Positions 14,266-23,403 of a stretch of DNA of 30,576 nt are shown here, piece by piece. A program made the position numbers and the translations under genes. The stretch lies in NCBI GenBank assembly GCA_004558185.1, contig SFDP01000031.1, forward strand, positions 1 to 30,576, read 5' to 3'. Position 1 is the stretch's first letter. Each line of letters starts with the position of its first letter. This stretch comes from Lachnospiraceae bacterium (GTDB lineage Bacteria > Bacillota > Clostridia > Lachnospirales > Lachnospiraceae). The notes under the pieces are model-generated. The model had not been told where the DNA came from. It searched no databases and worked only from the letters and a program-made list of their open reading frames with translations.

Positions 14266-15594
14266 ATGAATATACTGTTTATTTCCCTGGGCTGTGACAA
14301 GAACCTGGTGGATACGGAGATGATGCTGGGGATGCTGGGAAGGGAAGGCTTTACCTTTACGGATGATGAAACCCAGGCAGAGGTTATCGTGGTAAATACC
14401 TGTTGCTTTATTCACGATGCCAAGGAGGAAAGTATAAATACCATTCTGGAAATGGCAGAATTGAAAAAAACAGGGCAGGTCAAAGCTCTTTTGGTCACAG
14501 GCTGCCTTGCTCAGCGTTACCAGAAGGAAATCCAAGAGGAAATTCCTGAGGTGGACTGCATATTGGGAACCACGGCTATTGACCAGATCGTTCAGGCAGT
14601 AAGGGAGGTTCTGGAAGGAAAGGAAACAGGCATGGAGCATCTTAAGGATATCCATCGTGCTCCGCTGTATGGACAGAAACGGGTAGTGACGACAGGAGGC
14701 CATTATGCTTATCTGAAAATAGCAGAGGGCTGTGATAAAAATTGTACCTATTGTATTATTCCCAGACTGCGGGGAAAATTCAGGAGTGTACCTATAGAGG
14801 CTCTGGTACAGGAGGCTTATGAGCTGGTGGAGCAGGGAGTAAAGGAGCTGATTCTGGTTGCGCAGGAGACTACTCTGTACGGAGTGGATCTATATGGAGA
14901 GAAGGCTCTTCCAACCCTGTTGGATAAGCTGAATGAGATTCCCGGTCTGCACTGGATAAGGATTCTTTATTGCTATCCCGAGGAAATCACCAATGAGCTG
15001 ATCAAAGCCATTGGGCGAAATGAGAAGGTTTGTCATTATCTGGATATTCCCATTCAGCACGGCAGCGATGCGGTGTTGAAACGAATGGGAAGGCGAACAA
15101 CCTCAGGCCAGTTACGGGAGACCATTGTCAATCTTCGTCAGGCTATACCGGATATATGCCTTAGAACCAGTTTGATTACCGGATTTCCGGGAGAGACCAT
15201 GGATGACCATGAAATTTTGATGGATTTTATCGATGACATGGAATTCGACCGCTTGGGAGTATTTACCTATTCGCAGGAGGAGGATACTCCGGCGGCCGGA
15301 ATGCCTGATCAGATCGATGAGGAAGAGAAAAACAGGCGGCGGGAGCAGCTTATGGAGCTTCAGCAGGAGATCGCCTTTGAGAAAGCCCAGGAAATGGTGG
15401 GGCAAAGGATAATGGTCATGGTAGAAGGAAAGCTGGATGAAGAGGGGGTCTATGTAGGCAGAAGCTATAAGGATGCTCCTAATGTTGATGGTTATGTTTT
15501 TGTGCATACGGATCAGAACCTGATGACCGGTGATTTTGTTCCGGTGGTCATCACGGCTTCCCATGAATACGATCTGGTAGGAGAGATGGAATAG
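14266..15594 (+). CDS. rimO: Ribosomal protein S12 methylthiotransferase RimO
   Basis: RimO adds a methylthio group to the conserved aspartate of ribosomal protein S12 by radical SAM chemistry. The N-terminal UPF0004 domain has its three cluster Cys at about 10, 46 and 80 (SLGCDKN, VNTCCFI, VTGCLAQ). The radical SAM motif CDKNCTYC has Cys at 156, 160 and 163. PIQHGSDAVLKRMGR and the C-terminal TRAM domain (about 375-440) follow. RimO rather than MiaB is favoured by LGCDKNLVDTE and DIPIQHGSD. Length 442 is normal. AGAAAGGAAGGATGAGG lies before the ATG. Confidence 0.94.
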   Translation: MNILFISLGCDKNLVDTEMMLGMLGREGFTFTDDETQAEVIVVNTCCFIHDAKEESINTILEMAELKKTGQVKALLVTGCLAQRYQKEIQEEIPEVDCILGTTAIDQIVQAVREVLEGKETGMEHLKDIHRAPLYGQKRVVTTGGHYAYLKIAEGCDKNCTYCIIPRLRGKFRSVPIEALVQEAYELVEQGVKELILVAQETTLYGVDLYGEKALPTLLDKLNEIPGLHWIRILYCYPEEITNELIKAIGRNEKVCHYLDIPIQHGSDAVLKRMGRRTTSGQLRETIVNLRQAIPDICLRTSLITGFPGETMDDHEILMDFIDDMEFDRLGVFTYSQEEDTPAAGMPDQIDEEEKNRRREQLMELQQEIAFEKAQEMVGQRIMVMVEGKLDEEGVYVGRSYKDAPNVDGYVFVHTDQNLMTGDFVPVVITASHEYDLVGEME

Positions 15595-15611
15595 AAGGAA
15601 TGGAGAAAAAT

Positions 15612-16151
15612 ATGAATCTACCTAATAAATTAACGGTTATTCGAATGATAATGATTCTTCCCTTTGTGGTGATAATGCTTTGGGGAGAGGGACTGGCCAG
15701 CGGGAAATGGATTGCCCTTACCCTCTTTATTCTGGCCAGCCTGACAGACCTGTTAGACGGGTATCTTGCACGGAAATATAATCTGGTCACCAATTTTGGG
15801 AAGTTTATGGATCCCCTGGCAGATAAGCTGCTGGTCTGTTCTGCTCTGATCTGTCTGATTGAGCTTGGAAGGATACCTTCCTGGGTGGTGATTGTGATCA
15901 TCAGCAGGGAATTTATCATCAGTGGCTTTCGTCTGGTGGCGTCAGATAATGGGGTAGTGATCGCTGCCAGTTATTGGGGGAAATTTAAGACGACCTTCCA
16001 AATGCTTATGATCTGCCTGATGATTGCCGATCTGGGAGGTGTCTGGAAGATGCTTACACAGCTTTGTATGTGGGTTGCCCTGATTCTCACCATCATCTCT
16101 CTGGTGGATTATTTATGGAAAAATAAGGCCGTTATGGCAGAACAGAAATAG
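15612..16151 (+). CDS. pgsA: Phosphatidylglycerophosphate synthase
   Basis: PgsA joins CDP-diacylglycerol and glycerol 3-phosphate in the membrane, the first step to phosphatidylglycerol. The CDP-alcohol phosphotransferase motif is complete: D46, D49-G50, A53-R54, G63, D67, D71. Five or so membrane segments fill its 179 residues. The frame also has an ATG at 15600, but GGAG at 15602-15605 is placed for the ATG at 15612, and MNLPNKLTVIRM is the usual N terminus. It lies 17 bases after rimO and 24 before cinA, the common Firmicute order rimO-pgsA-cinA-recA. Confidence 0.93.
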   Translation: MNLPNKLTVIRMIMILPFVVIMLWGEGLASGKWIALTLFILASLTDLLDGYLARKYNLVTNFGKFMDPLADKLLVCSALICLIELGRIPSWVVIVIISREFIISGFRLVASDNGVVIAASYWGKFKTTFQMLMICLMIADLGGVWKMLTQLCMWVALILTIISLVDYLWKNKAVMAEQK

Positions 16152-16175
16152 AGGAAAGGGAAGGCAATAGGAAAA

Positions 16176-17417
16176 ATGATCGCAGAATTAATTTCTGTAG
16201 GAACAGAAATTTTGTTGGGTAATATTGTTAATACCAATGCAGCCTTTTTGGCAAAACAATGTGCAGCTTTGGGATTGTCCTGTTATCACCAGACAGTTGT
16301 AGGGGATAACGAGGAACGCCTTTGTGAAGCTATCAGAACTGCCTTGACCAGAGCGGATATACTGATTCTGTCCGGAGGTCTGGGTCCGACCCAGGATGAT
16401 TTGACTAAGGAGATGGTAGCCAGGGTAACAGGAAGAGAGCTGCTCCTTGATGAGCATAGCAAAGAACGAATCCGAGATTTTTTTCAACTGAGAGGACGGG
16501 AGATAACGGGAAATAACTGGAAGCAGGCCTACTATCCGGAAGGAGCAATTATTTTGGATAATGAAAATGGAACGGCTCCGGGTCTTATTCTTCCTTATTT
16601 GGACAAGCATATTTTGCTGCTGCCGGGACCTCCGGAGGAACTGGAGCCCATGTTTGTTAATCAAATGAGTCCTTATCTTAAGGAATTGCAGCAGGAGGTA
16701 ATCTGCTCCTCTACAGTGAAGCTATGCGGAATTGGGGAAAGTAAGGCAGAAACGCAGATACTGGATCTTTTGGAAAAGCAGAGCAATCCCACCATAGCTC
16801 CCTATGCCAAGACCGGGGAGGTTCACTTTCGGGTTACAGCCAGGGCAGAAACGGAGGCTAAGGCTAAGGCCTTGCTGGAGCCTGTAGTACAGGAACTGAC
16901 AGGCCGCTTTGGTTCTCAGGTGTACACCATAAGGGAGGAGGTCTCTCTGGAACAGGCTGTAGCAGAGCTGTTACAGGAAAAGGGATGGAAAATTGCTACT
17001 GCCGAATCCTGCACCGGCGGTATGGTGGCTGCCAGACTGACCCGGGTAGCAGGAGTATCCGGGGTGTTTGAGACAGGAGTGATTACCTACGCAAACGAAA
17101 CCAAAAGAGAGCTGCTGGGAGTGAAAGAGGAAACACTGGCACATTTTGGTGCAGTAAGTTTTCAGACGGCAGAAGAGATGGTTTTGGGATTGGCTGAACG
17201 TACCGGGGCAGAGGTGAGCCTTTCTATTACCGGAATCGCCGGACCCTCAGGGGGAACGAAGGAAAAACCTGTGGGACTGGTTTTCATCGGCTGCAAGATA
17301 AAGGAAAACGTGACAATAAAGGAGTTTCATTTTAGCGGAAACCGGGAGAAAATCAGAGAAAGCAGCGTAGTAGCTGCTTTAAGCCTGGTGAGAAGCTGTA
17401 TGCTGGCTTATGAATAA
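16176..17417 (+). CDS. cinA: CinA, competence/damage-inducible, NMN deamidase domain
   Basis: The protein has 413 residues and two domains. The N-terminal MoCF-like domain (about 1-170: IAELISVGTEILLGNIVNTNA, LSGGLGPTQDDLTKE, LLPGPPEE) is linked to ADP-ribose pyrophosphatase activity in some bacteria. The C-terminal domain (about 255-413: ATAESCTGGMVAARLT, SITGIAGPSGG, VGLVFIG) is of the NMN amidohydrolase type, part of pyridine nucleotide recycling. It is last in the rimO-pgsA-cinA group and is followed by a strong terminator. GAGGAAAGGGAAGG lies upstream of the ATG. Confidence 0.93.
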   Translation: MIAELISVGTEILLGNIVNTNAAFLAKQCAALGLSCYHQTVVGDNEERLCEAIRTALTRADILILSGGLGPTQDDLTKEMVARVTGRELLLDEHSKERIRDFFQLRGREITGNNWKQAYYPEGAIILDNENGTAPGLILPYLDKHILLLPGPPEELEPMFVNQMSPYLKELQQEVICSSTVKLCGIGESKAETQILDLLEKQSNPTIAPYAKTGEVHFRVTARAETEAKAKALLEPVVQELTGRFGSQVYTIREEVSLEQAVAELLQEKGWKIATAESCTGGMVAARLTRVAGVSGVFETGVITYANETKRELLGVKEETLAHFGAVSFQTAEEMVLGLAERTGAEVSLSITGIAGPSGGTKEKPVGLVFIGCKIKENVTIKEFHFSGNREKIRESSVVAALSLVRSCMLAYE

Positions 17418-17429
17418 AAAAGGGAGGTA

Positions 17430-17479
17430 CTGTACAGGTAGAGGCTGTGGTAAAGCTGCCTGTACAGATTTTATTTTTT
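17430..17479 (+). terminator. Strong intrinsic terminator after cinA
   Basis: CTGTACAGGTAG (17430-17441) pairs with CTGCCTGTACAG (17456-17467) through twelve base pairs with one wobble; ATTTTATTTTTT follows. It ends the rimO-pgsA-cinA transcript and leaves recA on its own promoter. Confidence 0.92.
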
Positions 17480-17654
17480 GCTGGACAAACAATCTGCGAT
17501 TCAGTACAATAAAACTGTCCTGCATATCTGGAAGATGCTGAACCACAAGTCTGCTTTGCATATCGGGCATTTCGCCAATTTTCAAAGCAAGTGAAAAAGG
17601 AATAGGGAGGGATGCCATTGAGGGAATAGAGGCAGAATAAACGATAAAAAGAAC

Positions 17655-17701
17655 TTGACAAAGCCGAACAAATGTTTTAGTCTATAAAAGAACATTTGTT
17701 C
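17655..17701 (+). promoter_or_regulatory. recA promoter with two LexA-type SOS boxes
   Basis: The -35 TTGACA is at 17655-17660. The -10 is either TAGTCT (17678-17683, 17-base spacer) or TATAAA (17683-17688, spacer too long). Box 1, CGAACAAATGTTTT (17665-17678), lies between the boxes; box 2, GAACATTTGTTC (17690-17701), lies near the start of transcription. Both fit the Firmicute CGAAC-N4-GTTCG LexA/DinR consensus closely. recA is expected to be SOS-induced. Confidence 0.82.
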
Positions 17702-17720
17702 TAATAAGGAGATCAGACCT

Positions 17721-18812
17721 ATGGAAAAAGATGAAAAATTAAAAGCCCTGGATGCGGCCCTGTCGCAAATTGAGAGACAATATGGTAAGGGAGCAGTGAT
17801 GAAGCTGGGAGATCCTTTGGTACAGATGAACGTGGAGACCATTCCTACAGGTTCCCTGAGCCTGGATCTGGCTTTGGGGCTGGGAGGCATTCCCAAAGGG
17901 AGGATTATTGAGATTTATGGGCCGGAATCCAGTGGTAAGACTACCGTTACGCTGCATATGATTGCGGAGGTACAGAAGAGGGGAGGAATCGCCGGCTTTA
18001 TCGATGCAGAGCATGCACTGGATCCGGTATATGCTAAGAATATAGGCGTAGATATTGATAACCTGTACATATCTCAGCCGGATAACGGGGAACAGGCATT
18101 GGAGATTACGGAAACCATGGTACGTTCAGGCGCTATTGATATCGTAGTAGTGGACTCTGTTGCTGCATTGGTTCCTAAGGCTGAGATTGAAGGCGATATG
18201 GGAGATTCCCATGTGGGATTACAGGCAAGGCTGATGTCTCAGGCACTGAGGAAACTGACGGCAATCATCAGTAAGTCTAATTGTACCGTAGTGTTTATTA
18301 ATCAGCTAAGAGAAAAAGTAGGAGTGATGTTCGGCAGCCCGGAAACGACTACCGGAGGCCGGGCATTGAAGTTTTATTCTTCTGTCCGCCTTGATGTCAG
18401 AAGAATCGAGGCTCTAAAGCAAAGTGGTGAAATAGTCGGGAACCGTACACGAGTTAAGGTAGTGAAGAACAAGATTGCCCCTCCCTTTAAGGAGGCAGAA
18501 TTTGATATTATGTTTGGTGAGGGTATATCCCGGGTGGGGGATATTCTGGATCTGGCAGCGGATAATAATATTATCAGCAAAAGTGGCGCCTGGTATGCTT
18601 ATGGCGGCAGTAAGATCGGACAGGGAAGAGAAAATGCCAAACAATTTTTGAAGGATAATCCGGCTCTTTGTGAGGAAGTGGAACTTAAGGTGAGAGAACA
18701 CTTTGGTTTAACGGATACACCGACAGGTCAGAAGGAGGATTCCCCTGAGGCTAAGGCGGGAACGACGAAAACGGAGAAAAAGTCAGCCAAGAGTAAGGAA
18801 ACGGCGGAATAG
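17721..18812 (+). CDS. recA: Recombinase RecA
   Basis: RecA forms filaments on single-stranded DNA for homologous recombination and triggers LexA self-cleavage. The Walker A motif GPESSGKT lies at 67-74; FIDAEHALDP, VVDSVAALVPKAEIEG and INQLREKVGVMFGSPETTTGG are all present. The 363-residue length includes a C-terminal tail rich in Lys, Glu and Thr (about 330-363). AAGGAG is 12 bases before the ATG. It is followed 30 bases later by recX, whose product modulates RecA. Confidence 0.97.
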   Translation: MEKDEKLKALDAALSQIERQYGKGAVMKLGDPLVQMNVETIPTGSLSLDLALGLGGIPKGRIIEIYGPESSGKTTVTLHMIAEVQKRGGIAGFIDAEHALDPVYAKNIGVDIDNLYISQPDNGEQALEITETMVRSGAIDIVVVDSVAALVPKAEIEGDMGDSHVGLQARLMSQALRKLTAIISKSNCTVVFINQLREKVGVMFGSPETTTGGRALKFYSSVRLDVRRIEALKQSGEIVGNRTRVKVVKNKIAPPFKEAEFDIMFGEGISRVGDILDLAADNNIISKSGAWYAYGGSKIGQGRENAKQFLKDNPALCEEVELKVREHFGLTDTPTGQKEDSPEAKAGTTKTEKKSAKSKETAE

Positions 18813-18842
18813 AAGTCTATAATTGGAGAATGGAGAATTGTC

Positions 18843-19481
18843 ATGATGAATGAGGAGAGAATCGTCACAGATATTCGGGAGTTCTCTAAGCAGAAATACA
18901 GCATATATGTGAATGAGGAGTTCGCCTTTGTTTTATATAGAGGCGAACTTTCTGCCTATGGGCTGAAAGTCGGTAAACCTCTTGGAGAGAAGGAATATCA
19001 TCAGATTTACGGGGAGCTTTTACCAAAACGAGCTAAGAAGAGATGTTTGAATCTGCTGAAGAGCAGAGCTTATACGGAAAAGGGACTGCGCAATAAGCTG
19101 AGAGAGGGGGGCTATCCCCCGGATATTATTGAGGAAGCGATAGGATATGTGAAATCCTTTCATTATATTGACGATTATGACTATGCCTGCCAATATATCC
19201 GCTGCCATAAGGAAGGCAAAAGCAGAAAAAGGATAGAGGAGAAGCTAAGAGAAAAGGGAGTACCCAAGGAGCTGGTGGAGCAGGCCTTTCTGGACACTTA
19301 TGAATCCGGCGAGGAGGAACAGCTAATGCTGCGGCAGGCCCAGCATTACCTTGAGAAAAAGGGATATGTGCCGGATTCCTGCGACTGGAAGGAAAAGCAG
19401 AAGCTATATGGATTTCTTTTAAGAAAGGGGATACCGACAAGGGTGATTCGCCGGGTGCTGGAAGGAATAGAGGATTACTAG
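18843..19481 (+). CDS. recX: Regulatory protein RecX
   Basis: RecX binds RecA filaments and limits or adjusts their activity. The 212-residue protein has the expected three-helix repeats: KKRCLNLLKSRAYTEKGLRNKL (about 60-82), then DDYDYACQYIRCHKEGKSRKRIEEKLREKGV (about 111-142) and a third repeat near 180-210. It is 30 bases downstream of recA, the usual pairing. Its TAG stop (19479-19481) lies inside the left terminal repeat of MITE copy B, so the insertion may have set the present C terminus (GIEDY). Confidence 0.92.
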   Translation: MMNEERIVTDIREFSKQKYSIYVNEEFAFVLYRGELSAYGLKVGKPLGEKEYHQIYGELLPKRAKKRCLNLLKSRAYTEKGLRNKLREGGYPPDIIEEAIGYVKSFHYIDDYDYACQYIRCHKEGKSRKRIEEKLREKGVPKELVEQAFLDTYESGEEEQLMLRQAQHYLEKKGYVPDSCDWKEKQKLYGFLLRKGIPTRVIRRVLEGIEDY

Positions 19482-19643
19482 TATAGCGGTTCATAAATAA
19501 CTCGACGATAAACGCAGAATATTTTTTTGAGTGTGCAGCTTCAAAAACGTAGGCGTAGCGGGCTACGCTGAGGATTTTGAAGCTGTGCAATCGGAAAAAT
19601 AGTCAAGTTATAGAGTCGGGCTATTTTGAAACCGTTATACTAG
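19478..19643. mobile_element. MITE-like 166-bp element, copy B
   Basis: The ends are CTAGTATAGCGG and CCGTTATACTAG. It has the same length as copy A, no gaps, and eight substitutions. The central arms TGTGCAGCTTCAAAA and TTTTGAAGCTGTGCA pair perfectly except for one base, around GCGTAGC/GCTACGC. No matching target duplication is evident here. The element begins three bases before the end of recX and lies ahead of the rny promoter. Confidence 0.88.
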
Positions 19644-19720
19644 GATACTGAGGCTGAGCCGAAGGCTTCTGAAAGCAGACATAAAAGGCAAGATTTTCGT
19701 ATAATACGTCTGTTTTTTTC

Positions 19721-19749
19721 TTGACACACTTTGTTTTTTTGTATAGAAT
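19721..19749 (+). promoter_or_regulatory. Promoter of rny
   Basis: TTGACA (19721-19726), a 17-base spacer and TAGAAT (19744-19749). The leader to the start codon is about 110 bases. The promoter is downstream of MITE copy B, so rny can be expressed separately from recA-recX. Confidence 0.8.
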
Positions 19750-19865
19750 TAAAGTGTTGTAGACTGCTAATGTGGAATTTGGTACAAATAGACAATAACT
19801 GTTTGTAGCTTATTTTATTTTAGATTATCGTACAATGAAAATTTAATAAGGAGGTGCTCCTGTAC

Positions 19866-21407
19866 ATGGAAATCTTGATTGTTGTGGTACTCCTTGTTGT
19901 CGCCATTGTGGTTACGGCTGCTTTAACTACTTCCTACCAGAAGAAGGTTACGGCCTCAACCATTGGTAATGCAGAGGATAAGGCAAGAGAGATTATCGAT
20001 GAGGCACTGAAAACTGCTGAGAACAAGAAGCGTGAAGGTCTGTTGGAGGTTAAGGAAGAATCCATTCGTACTAAGAACGAGTTGGATAAGGAAATTAAGG
20101 AACGCAGATCAGAAGTGCAGCGTTATGAACGGCGTATTCAGCAGAAGGAAGAGAACATCGATAAGAAGGCGGATGCCATTGAGAAGAAGGAAGCAAGTCT
20201 GGCTGCCAGGGAAGATGAGCTTTCCAGGCAGAAGGAGAAGATTGCGAAGCTCAATGAAGAAAGAGTACAGGAACTGGAACGAATCTCAGGTTTGACCTCC
20301 GACCAGGCAAAAGAATACTTATTGAAAATTGTTGAAGACGAAGTGAAGCATGAAACGGCTATTCTTGTCAAGGAGCTGGAGACAAGAGCAAAGGAAGAAG
20401 CCGACAAAAAGGCGAAGGAGTATGTGGTCAATGCCATTCAGCGTTGTGCAGCAGACCATGTCTCTGAAACCACTATTTCTGTTGTGCAGCTTCCTAATGA
20501 TGAAATGAAGGGAAGGATTATCGGTAGAGAAGGACGGAATATTCGTACTCTTGAAACCTTAACCGGTGTGGACTTGATTATTGATGATACACCGGAAGCG
20601 GTTGTTCTTTCCGGTTTTGACCCGATTCGCAGAGAAGTGGCAAGAATTGCACTTGAGAAGCTGATCGTTGATGGCCGCATTCATCCTGCCCGCATTGAGG
20701 AGATGGTGGAGAAGGCGCAGCGAGAAGTGGAAGTGATGATTAAGGAGGAAGGCGAAGCTGCAATTCTGGAGGTTGGCGTTCATGGAATTCATCCTGAACT
20801 GGTACGACTTCTGGGTAAGATGAAATTCAGAACAAGCTACGGTCAGAATGTGTTAAAGCATTCGATCGAGGTTGCGCAGCTTTGCGGCATTCTGGCCGGA
20901 GAGCTGGGATTGGATATTCGCCTTGCCAAAAGAGCAGGTCTGTTGCATGATATTGGTAAAGCAGTTGACCATGATATGGAAGGGTCTCATATTCAGCTTG
21001 GCTCCGAACTTTGCAGAAAGTACAAAGAGTCTGCAGTGGTAATCAATGCAGTAGAATCCCATCATGGGGATACTGAGCCTACATCTCTTATCTCTTGTAT
21101 CGTGCACGCTGCTGACACTATCTCAGCAGCTCGACCGGGTGCAAGAAGAGAGACGTTGGAAACGTATACTACCCGTTTAAAACAATTAGAAGATATTACA
21201 AACAATTTCAAAGGTGTAGAAAAATCTTTTGCCATTCAGGCCGGTAGAGAGGTTCGTGTAATGGTAGTTCCAGATCAGATTAATGATGCTGACATGGTGT
21301 TACTGGCACGTGATATTTCCAAACAGATTGAAGCAGAGATGGAATATCCGGGACAGATTAAAGTCAATGTAATCCGTGAAAGCCGAGTAGTTGACTATGC
21401 GAAATAG
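19866..21407 (+). CDS. rny: Ribonuclease Y
   Basis: RNase Y is the membrane-anchored endoribonuclease that begins much mRNA decay in Firmicutes. From the ATG at 19866 the protein has 513 residues: a membrane helix (about 2-22), a long charged coiled coil (about 35-190), a KH domain with GRIIGREG (216-223) and an HD domain with LLHDIGKAVDHDMEGSH (about 359-375). A GTG at 19854 is in frame, but AAGGAGGTG (19848-19856) is properly spaced only for the ATG. It has its own promoter and a strong terminator, so it is monocistronic. Confidence 0.95.
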   Translation: MEILIVVVLLVVAIVVTAALTTSYQKKVTASTIGNAEDKAREIIDEALKTAENKKREGLLEVKEESIRTKNELDKEIKERRSEVQRYERRIQQKEENIDKKADAIEKKEASLAAREDELSRQKEKIAKLNEERVQELERISGLTSDQAKEYLLKIVEDEVKHETAILVKELETRAKEEADKKAKEYVVNAIQRCAADHVSETTISVVQLPNDEMKGRIIGREGRNIRTLETLTGVDLIIDDTPEAVVLSGFDPIRREVARIALEKLIVDGRIHPARIEEMVEKAQREVEVMIKEEGEAAILEVGVHGIHPELVRLLGKMKFRTSYGQNVLKHSIEVAQLCGILAGELGLDIRLAKRAGLLHDIGKAVDHDMEGSHIQLGSELCRKYKESAVVINAVESHHGDTEPTSLISCIVHAADTISAARPGARRETLETYTTRLKQLEDITNNFKGVEKSFAIQAGREVRVMVVPDQINDADMVLLARDISKQIEAEMEYPGQIKVNVIRESRVVDYAK

Positions 21408-21430
21408 AATAGTGAAATAAGTACAGAGAA

Positions 21431-21465
21431 AGAGAGAAAAATAAATTATTTTTCTCTCTTTTTTT
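21431..21465 (+). terminator. Intrinsic terminator after rny
   Basis: AGAGAGAAAAATAA (21431-21444) pairs with TTATTTTTCTCTCT (21446-21459), then T's to 21465. It is AT-rich but long. Confidence 0.88.
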
Positions 21466-21467
21466 GC

Positions 21468-21513
21468 TTGTATAGGAATGGGAAATGGTGTACACTAGGG
21501 GAGGTCGTATAAT
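21468..21513 (+). promoter_or_regulatory. Promoter region of the aminotransferase gene
   Basis: One candidate is TTGTAT (21468-21473), a 17-base spacer and TACACT (21491-21496). TATAAT at 21508-21513 is a second -10 without a good -35. GTATA/TATAC (21507-21511, 21516-21520) forms a small palindrome around it. Confidence 0.4.
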
Positions 21514-21541
21514 TGTATACAAAAGTACAAGGAGGAGCAGA

Positions 21542-22828
21542 ATGAAGGAATTTAAGTCATTAACCAAGGAAGAACTGTTACAGCTAAAGGAGGAACTGGA
21601 GCTGAAGTATAAGGAAGCAAAGGAAAAGAATCTGAAGCTGGATATGTCTCGTGGAAAGCCTTCTCCGGCACAGTTGGATATGGGAATGGGGCTTATGGAT
21701 GCGTTAAATTCCAATACGGTTTTGAATGCCTCTGATGGTACGGATTGCCGCAATTACGGTATTCTGGATGGTCTTCCTGAGTCTAAGCGGCTGATGGCTC
21801 AGATTATGGAGGCAGAGCCCCATCAGGTTATGGTCTTGGGAAATGCCAGTCTGCCTATTATGTATGATACGGTTTCCAGATCCATGACTCATGGAGTCTG
21901 CGGCAGTACCCCCTGGTATAAATTGGATAAAATCAAGTTTTTGTGTCCGGTACCCGGCTATGACAGACATTTTGCCATTACCGAATATTTTGGAATTGAG
22001 ATGATAAATATTCCGATGACCCTTGAGGGACCGGATATGGATATGGTTGAGGAGCTGGTGAATAATGATTCCACGGTAAAAGGAATTTGGTGTGTGCCTA
22101 AGTATTCCAATCCTCAGGGGATATCCTACAGTGATGAAACCGTACGGCGTTTTGCCTCACTGAAGCCGGCGGCCGAAGACTTTAGAATTTATTGGGATAA
22201 TGCTTATGCGGTACATCATTTATATGATGAGGTGCAGGATCATATTTTGAATATTATTACGGAATGTGAAAAAGCGGGAAATCCGGATATGGTATTTATG
22301 TTTGCTTCTACCAGTAAAATCAGTTTTTCCGGTAGTGGAATTGCAGCGGTTGCAGCTTCTCAACGGAATCTGGACTGGATGAGAGAGTCCATTACCCTGC
22401 AGACCATCGGTTATGATAAAATTAATCAATTAAGACACGTTAAGTATTTTAAAGATATTGAAGGCATTAAAGCACATATGAAAAAGCACGCAGACATTAT
22501 GCGGCCCAAGTTTGAGGCAGTATTGTCTATTTTAGAAAAGAACCTGGGTGGCCTTGGAATTGGAAGCTGGATAGCTCCTCATGGTGGGTATTTTATTTCC
22601 TTTGAGGCAATGGAGGGCTGTGCAAAGGCTATTGTGGCAAAATGCAGGGAGGCAGGAATTACTCTGACCGGTGCAGGAGCAACCTATCCCTATAAACATG
22701 ATCCCAAAGACAGTAATATTCGAATTGCACCTTCCTTCCCCTCTCCGGAGGAGATGGCAGCGGCGGCAGAGATTTTTTCTCTTTGTGTAAAATTAGTCAG
22801 TGTTGAAAAATTACTGGAGCAGGCATAA
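21542..22828 (+). CDS. PLP-dependent aminotransferase, class Ic aspartate type
   Basis: This 428-residue enzyme resembles the Asp_aminotransf family (class Ic, related to Corynebacterium AspT), likely moving amino groups between aspartate or alanine and 2-oxoglutarate. Landmarks are LDMSRGKPSPAQLDM (about 33-47), YGILDGLPESKRLMA, VMVLGNASLPIMYDT, CPVPGYDRHF, WCVPKYSNPQG (Asn and Pro contacting PLP), YWDNAYAVHHL (Asp pairing with the PLP ring) and FASTSKISFSGSGIAA with the Schiff-base lysine. The frame begins upstream at 21485, but AAGGAGGAG before 21542 and family length fix the start. It is followed 30 bases later by the nudix gene. The exact substrate is not determined by sequence alone. 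Confidence 0.88.
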   Translation: MKEFKSLTKEELLQLKEELELKYKEAKEKNLKLDMSRGKPSPAQLDMGMGLMDALNSNTVLNASDGTDCRNYGILDGLPESKRLMAQIMEAEPHQVMVLGNASLPIMYDTVSRSMTHGVCGSTPWYKLDKIKFLCPVPGYDRHFAITEYFGIEMINIPMTLEGPDMDMVEELVNNDSTVKGIWCVPKYSNPQGISYSDETVRRFASLKPAAEDFRIYWDNAYAVHHLYDEVQDHILNIITECEKAGNPDMVFMFASTSKISFSGSGIAAVAASQRNLDWMRESITLQTIGYDKINQLRHVKYFKDIEGIKAHMKKHADIMRPKFEAVLSILEKNLGGLGIGSWIAPHGGYFISFEAMEGCAKAIVAKCREAGITLTGAGATYPYKHDPKDSNIRIAPSFPSPEEMAAAAEIFSLCVKLVSVEKLLEQA

Positions 22829-22858
22829 GACCTGCTAAAAGGAAAAGGGTGGAAGCGT

Positions 22859-23395
22859 ATGGAGCAGTTTGAACGTTTAGAGCGAAAGCTGATCGCTCAG
22901 GGAACGATAATTGACTATTATCAGGATAAGGTCAGGGTTCCCAATGGCAATATCGTTACCTGGGATTTCATCGGTCATAAAGGAGCAGCAGCGGTTGTAC
23001 CTGTAAGAGAGGATGGGAAAATTCTTATGGTAAGGCAATATCGGAATGCCTTGGACAGAGAAACGCTGGAGATACCCGCAGGAGGCCTGAATGGAGCAGA
23101 TGAGCCTACCAAAGCAGCAGCGGCCAGGGAGTTGGAGGAGGAAACCGGATTCTTTTCAGAGGAGTTGGAACTGCTGATTACTATACGGACAACGGTGGCC
23201 TTTTGCAATGAAAAAATCGATATTTATGTAGCAAGGAATCTGAAAAAAAGCACTCAGAATCTGGACGAAGATGAGTTTATCAATGTGGAGGCCTATACAA
23301 CAGAGGAACTTTGTGAGATGATTTATTCTGGAAAAATTGAAGATTCCAAGACCATCTCAGCCATTATGAGTTATTGCAACAAAGTAACCACATGA
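22859..23395 (+). CDS. Nudix hydrolase, ADP-ribose pyrophosphatase type
   Basis: It is expected to cleave ADP-ribose or a similar nucleotide-sugar diphosphate. The Nudix box is complete: G76, E82, R90-E91-L92, E94-E95, G97-F98. The flanking VVPVREDGKILMVRQYRNALDRETLEIPAGG matches NudF/ADPRase enzymes. The 178-residue length is normal. The gene order nudix, spoIIM, xerD resembles the nudF-spoIIM-xerD region in Bacillus. GGGTGGAAG lies before the ATG. Confidence 0.92.
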   Translation: MEQFERLERKLIAQGTIIDYYQDKVRVPNGNIVTWDFIGHKGAAAVVPVREDGKILMVRQYRNALDRETLEIPAGGLNGADEPTKAAAARELEEETGFFSEELELLITIRTTVAFCNEKIDIYVARNLKKSTQNLDEDEFINVEAYTTEELCEMIYSGKIEDSKTISAIMSYCNKVTT

Positions 23396-23403
23396 GCAAA
23401 AGG

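Noticed and set aside
12802..19643. The two MITE copies as ends of a composite transposon
   Set aside because: They flank core housekeeping genes in their usual order and there is no transposase between them.
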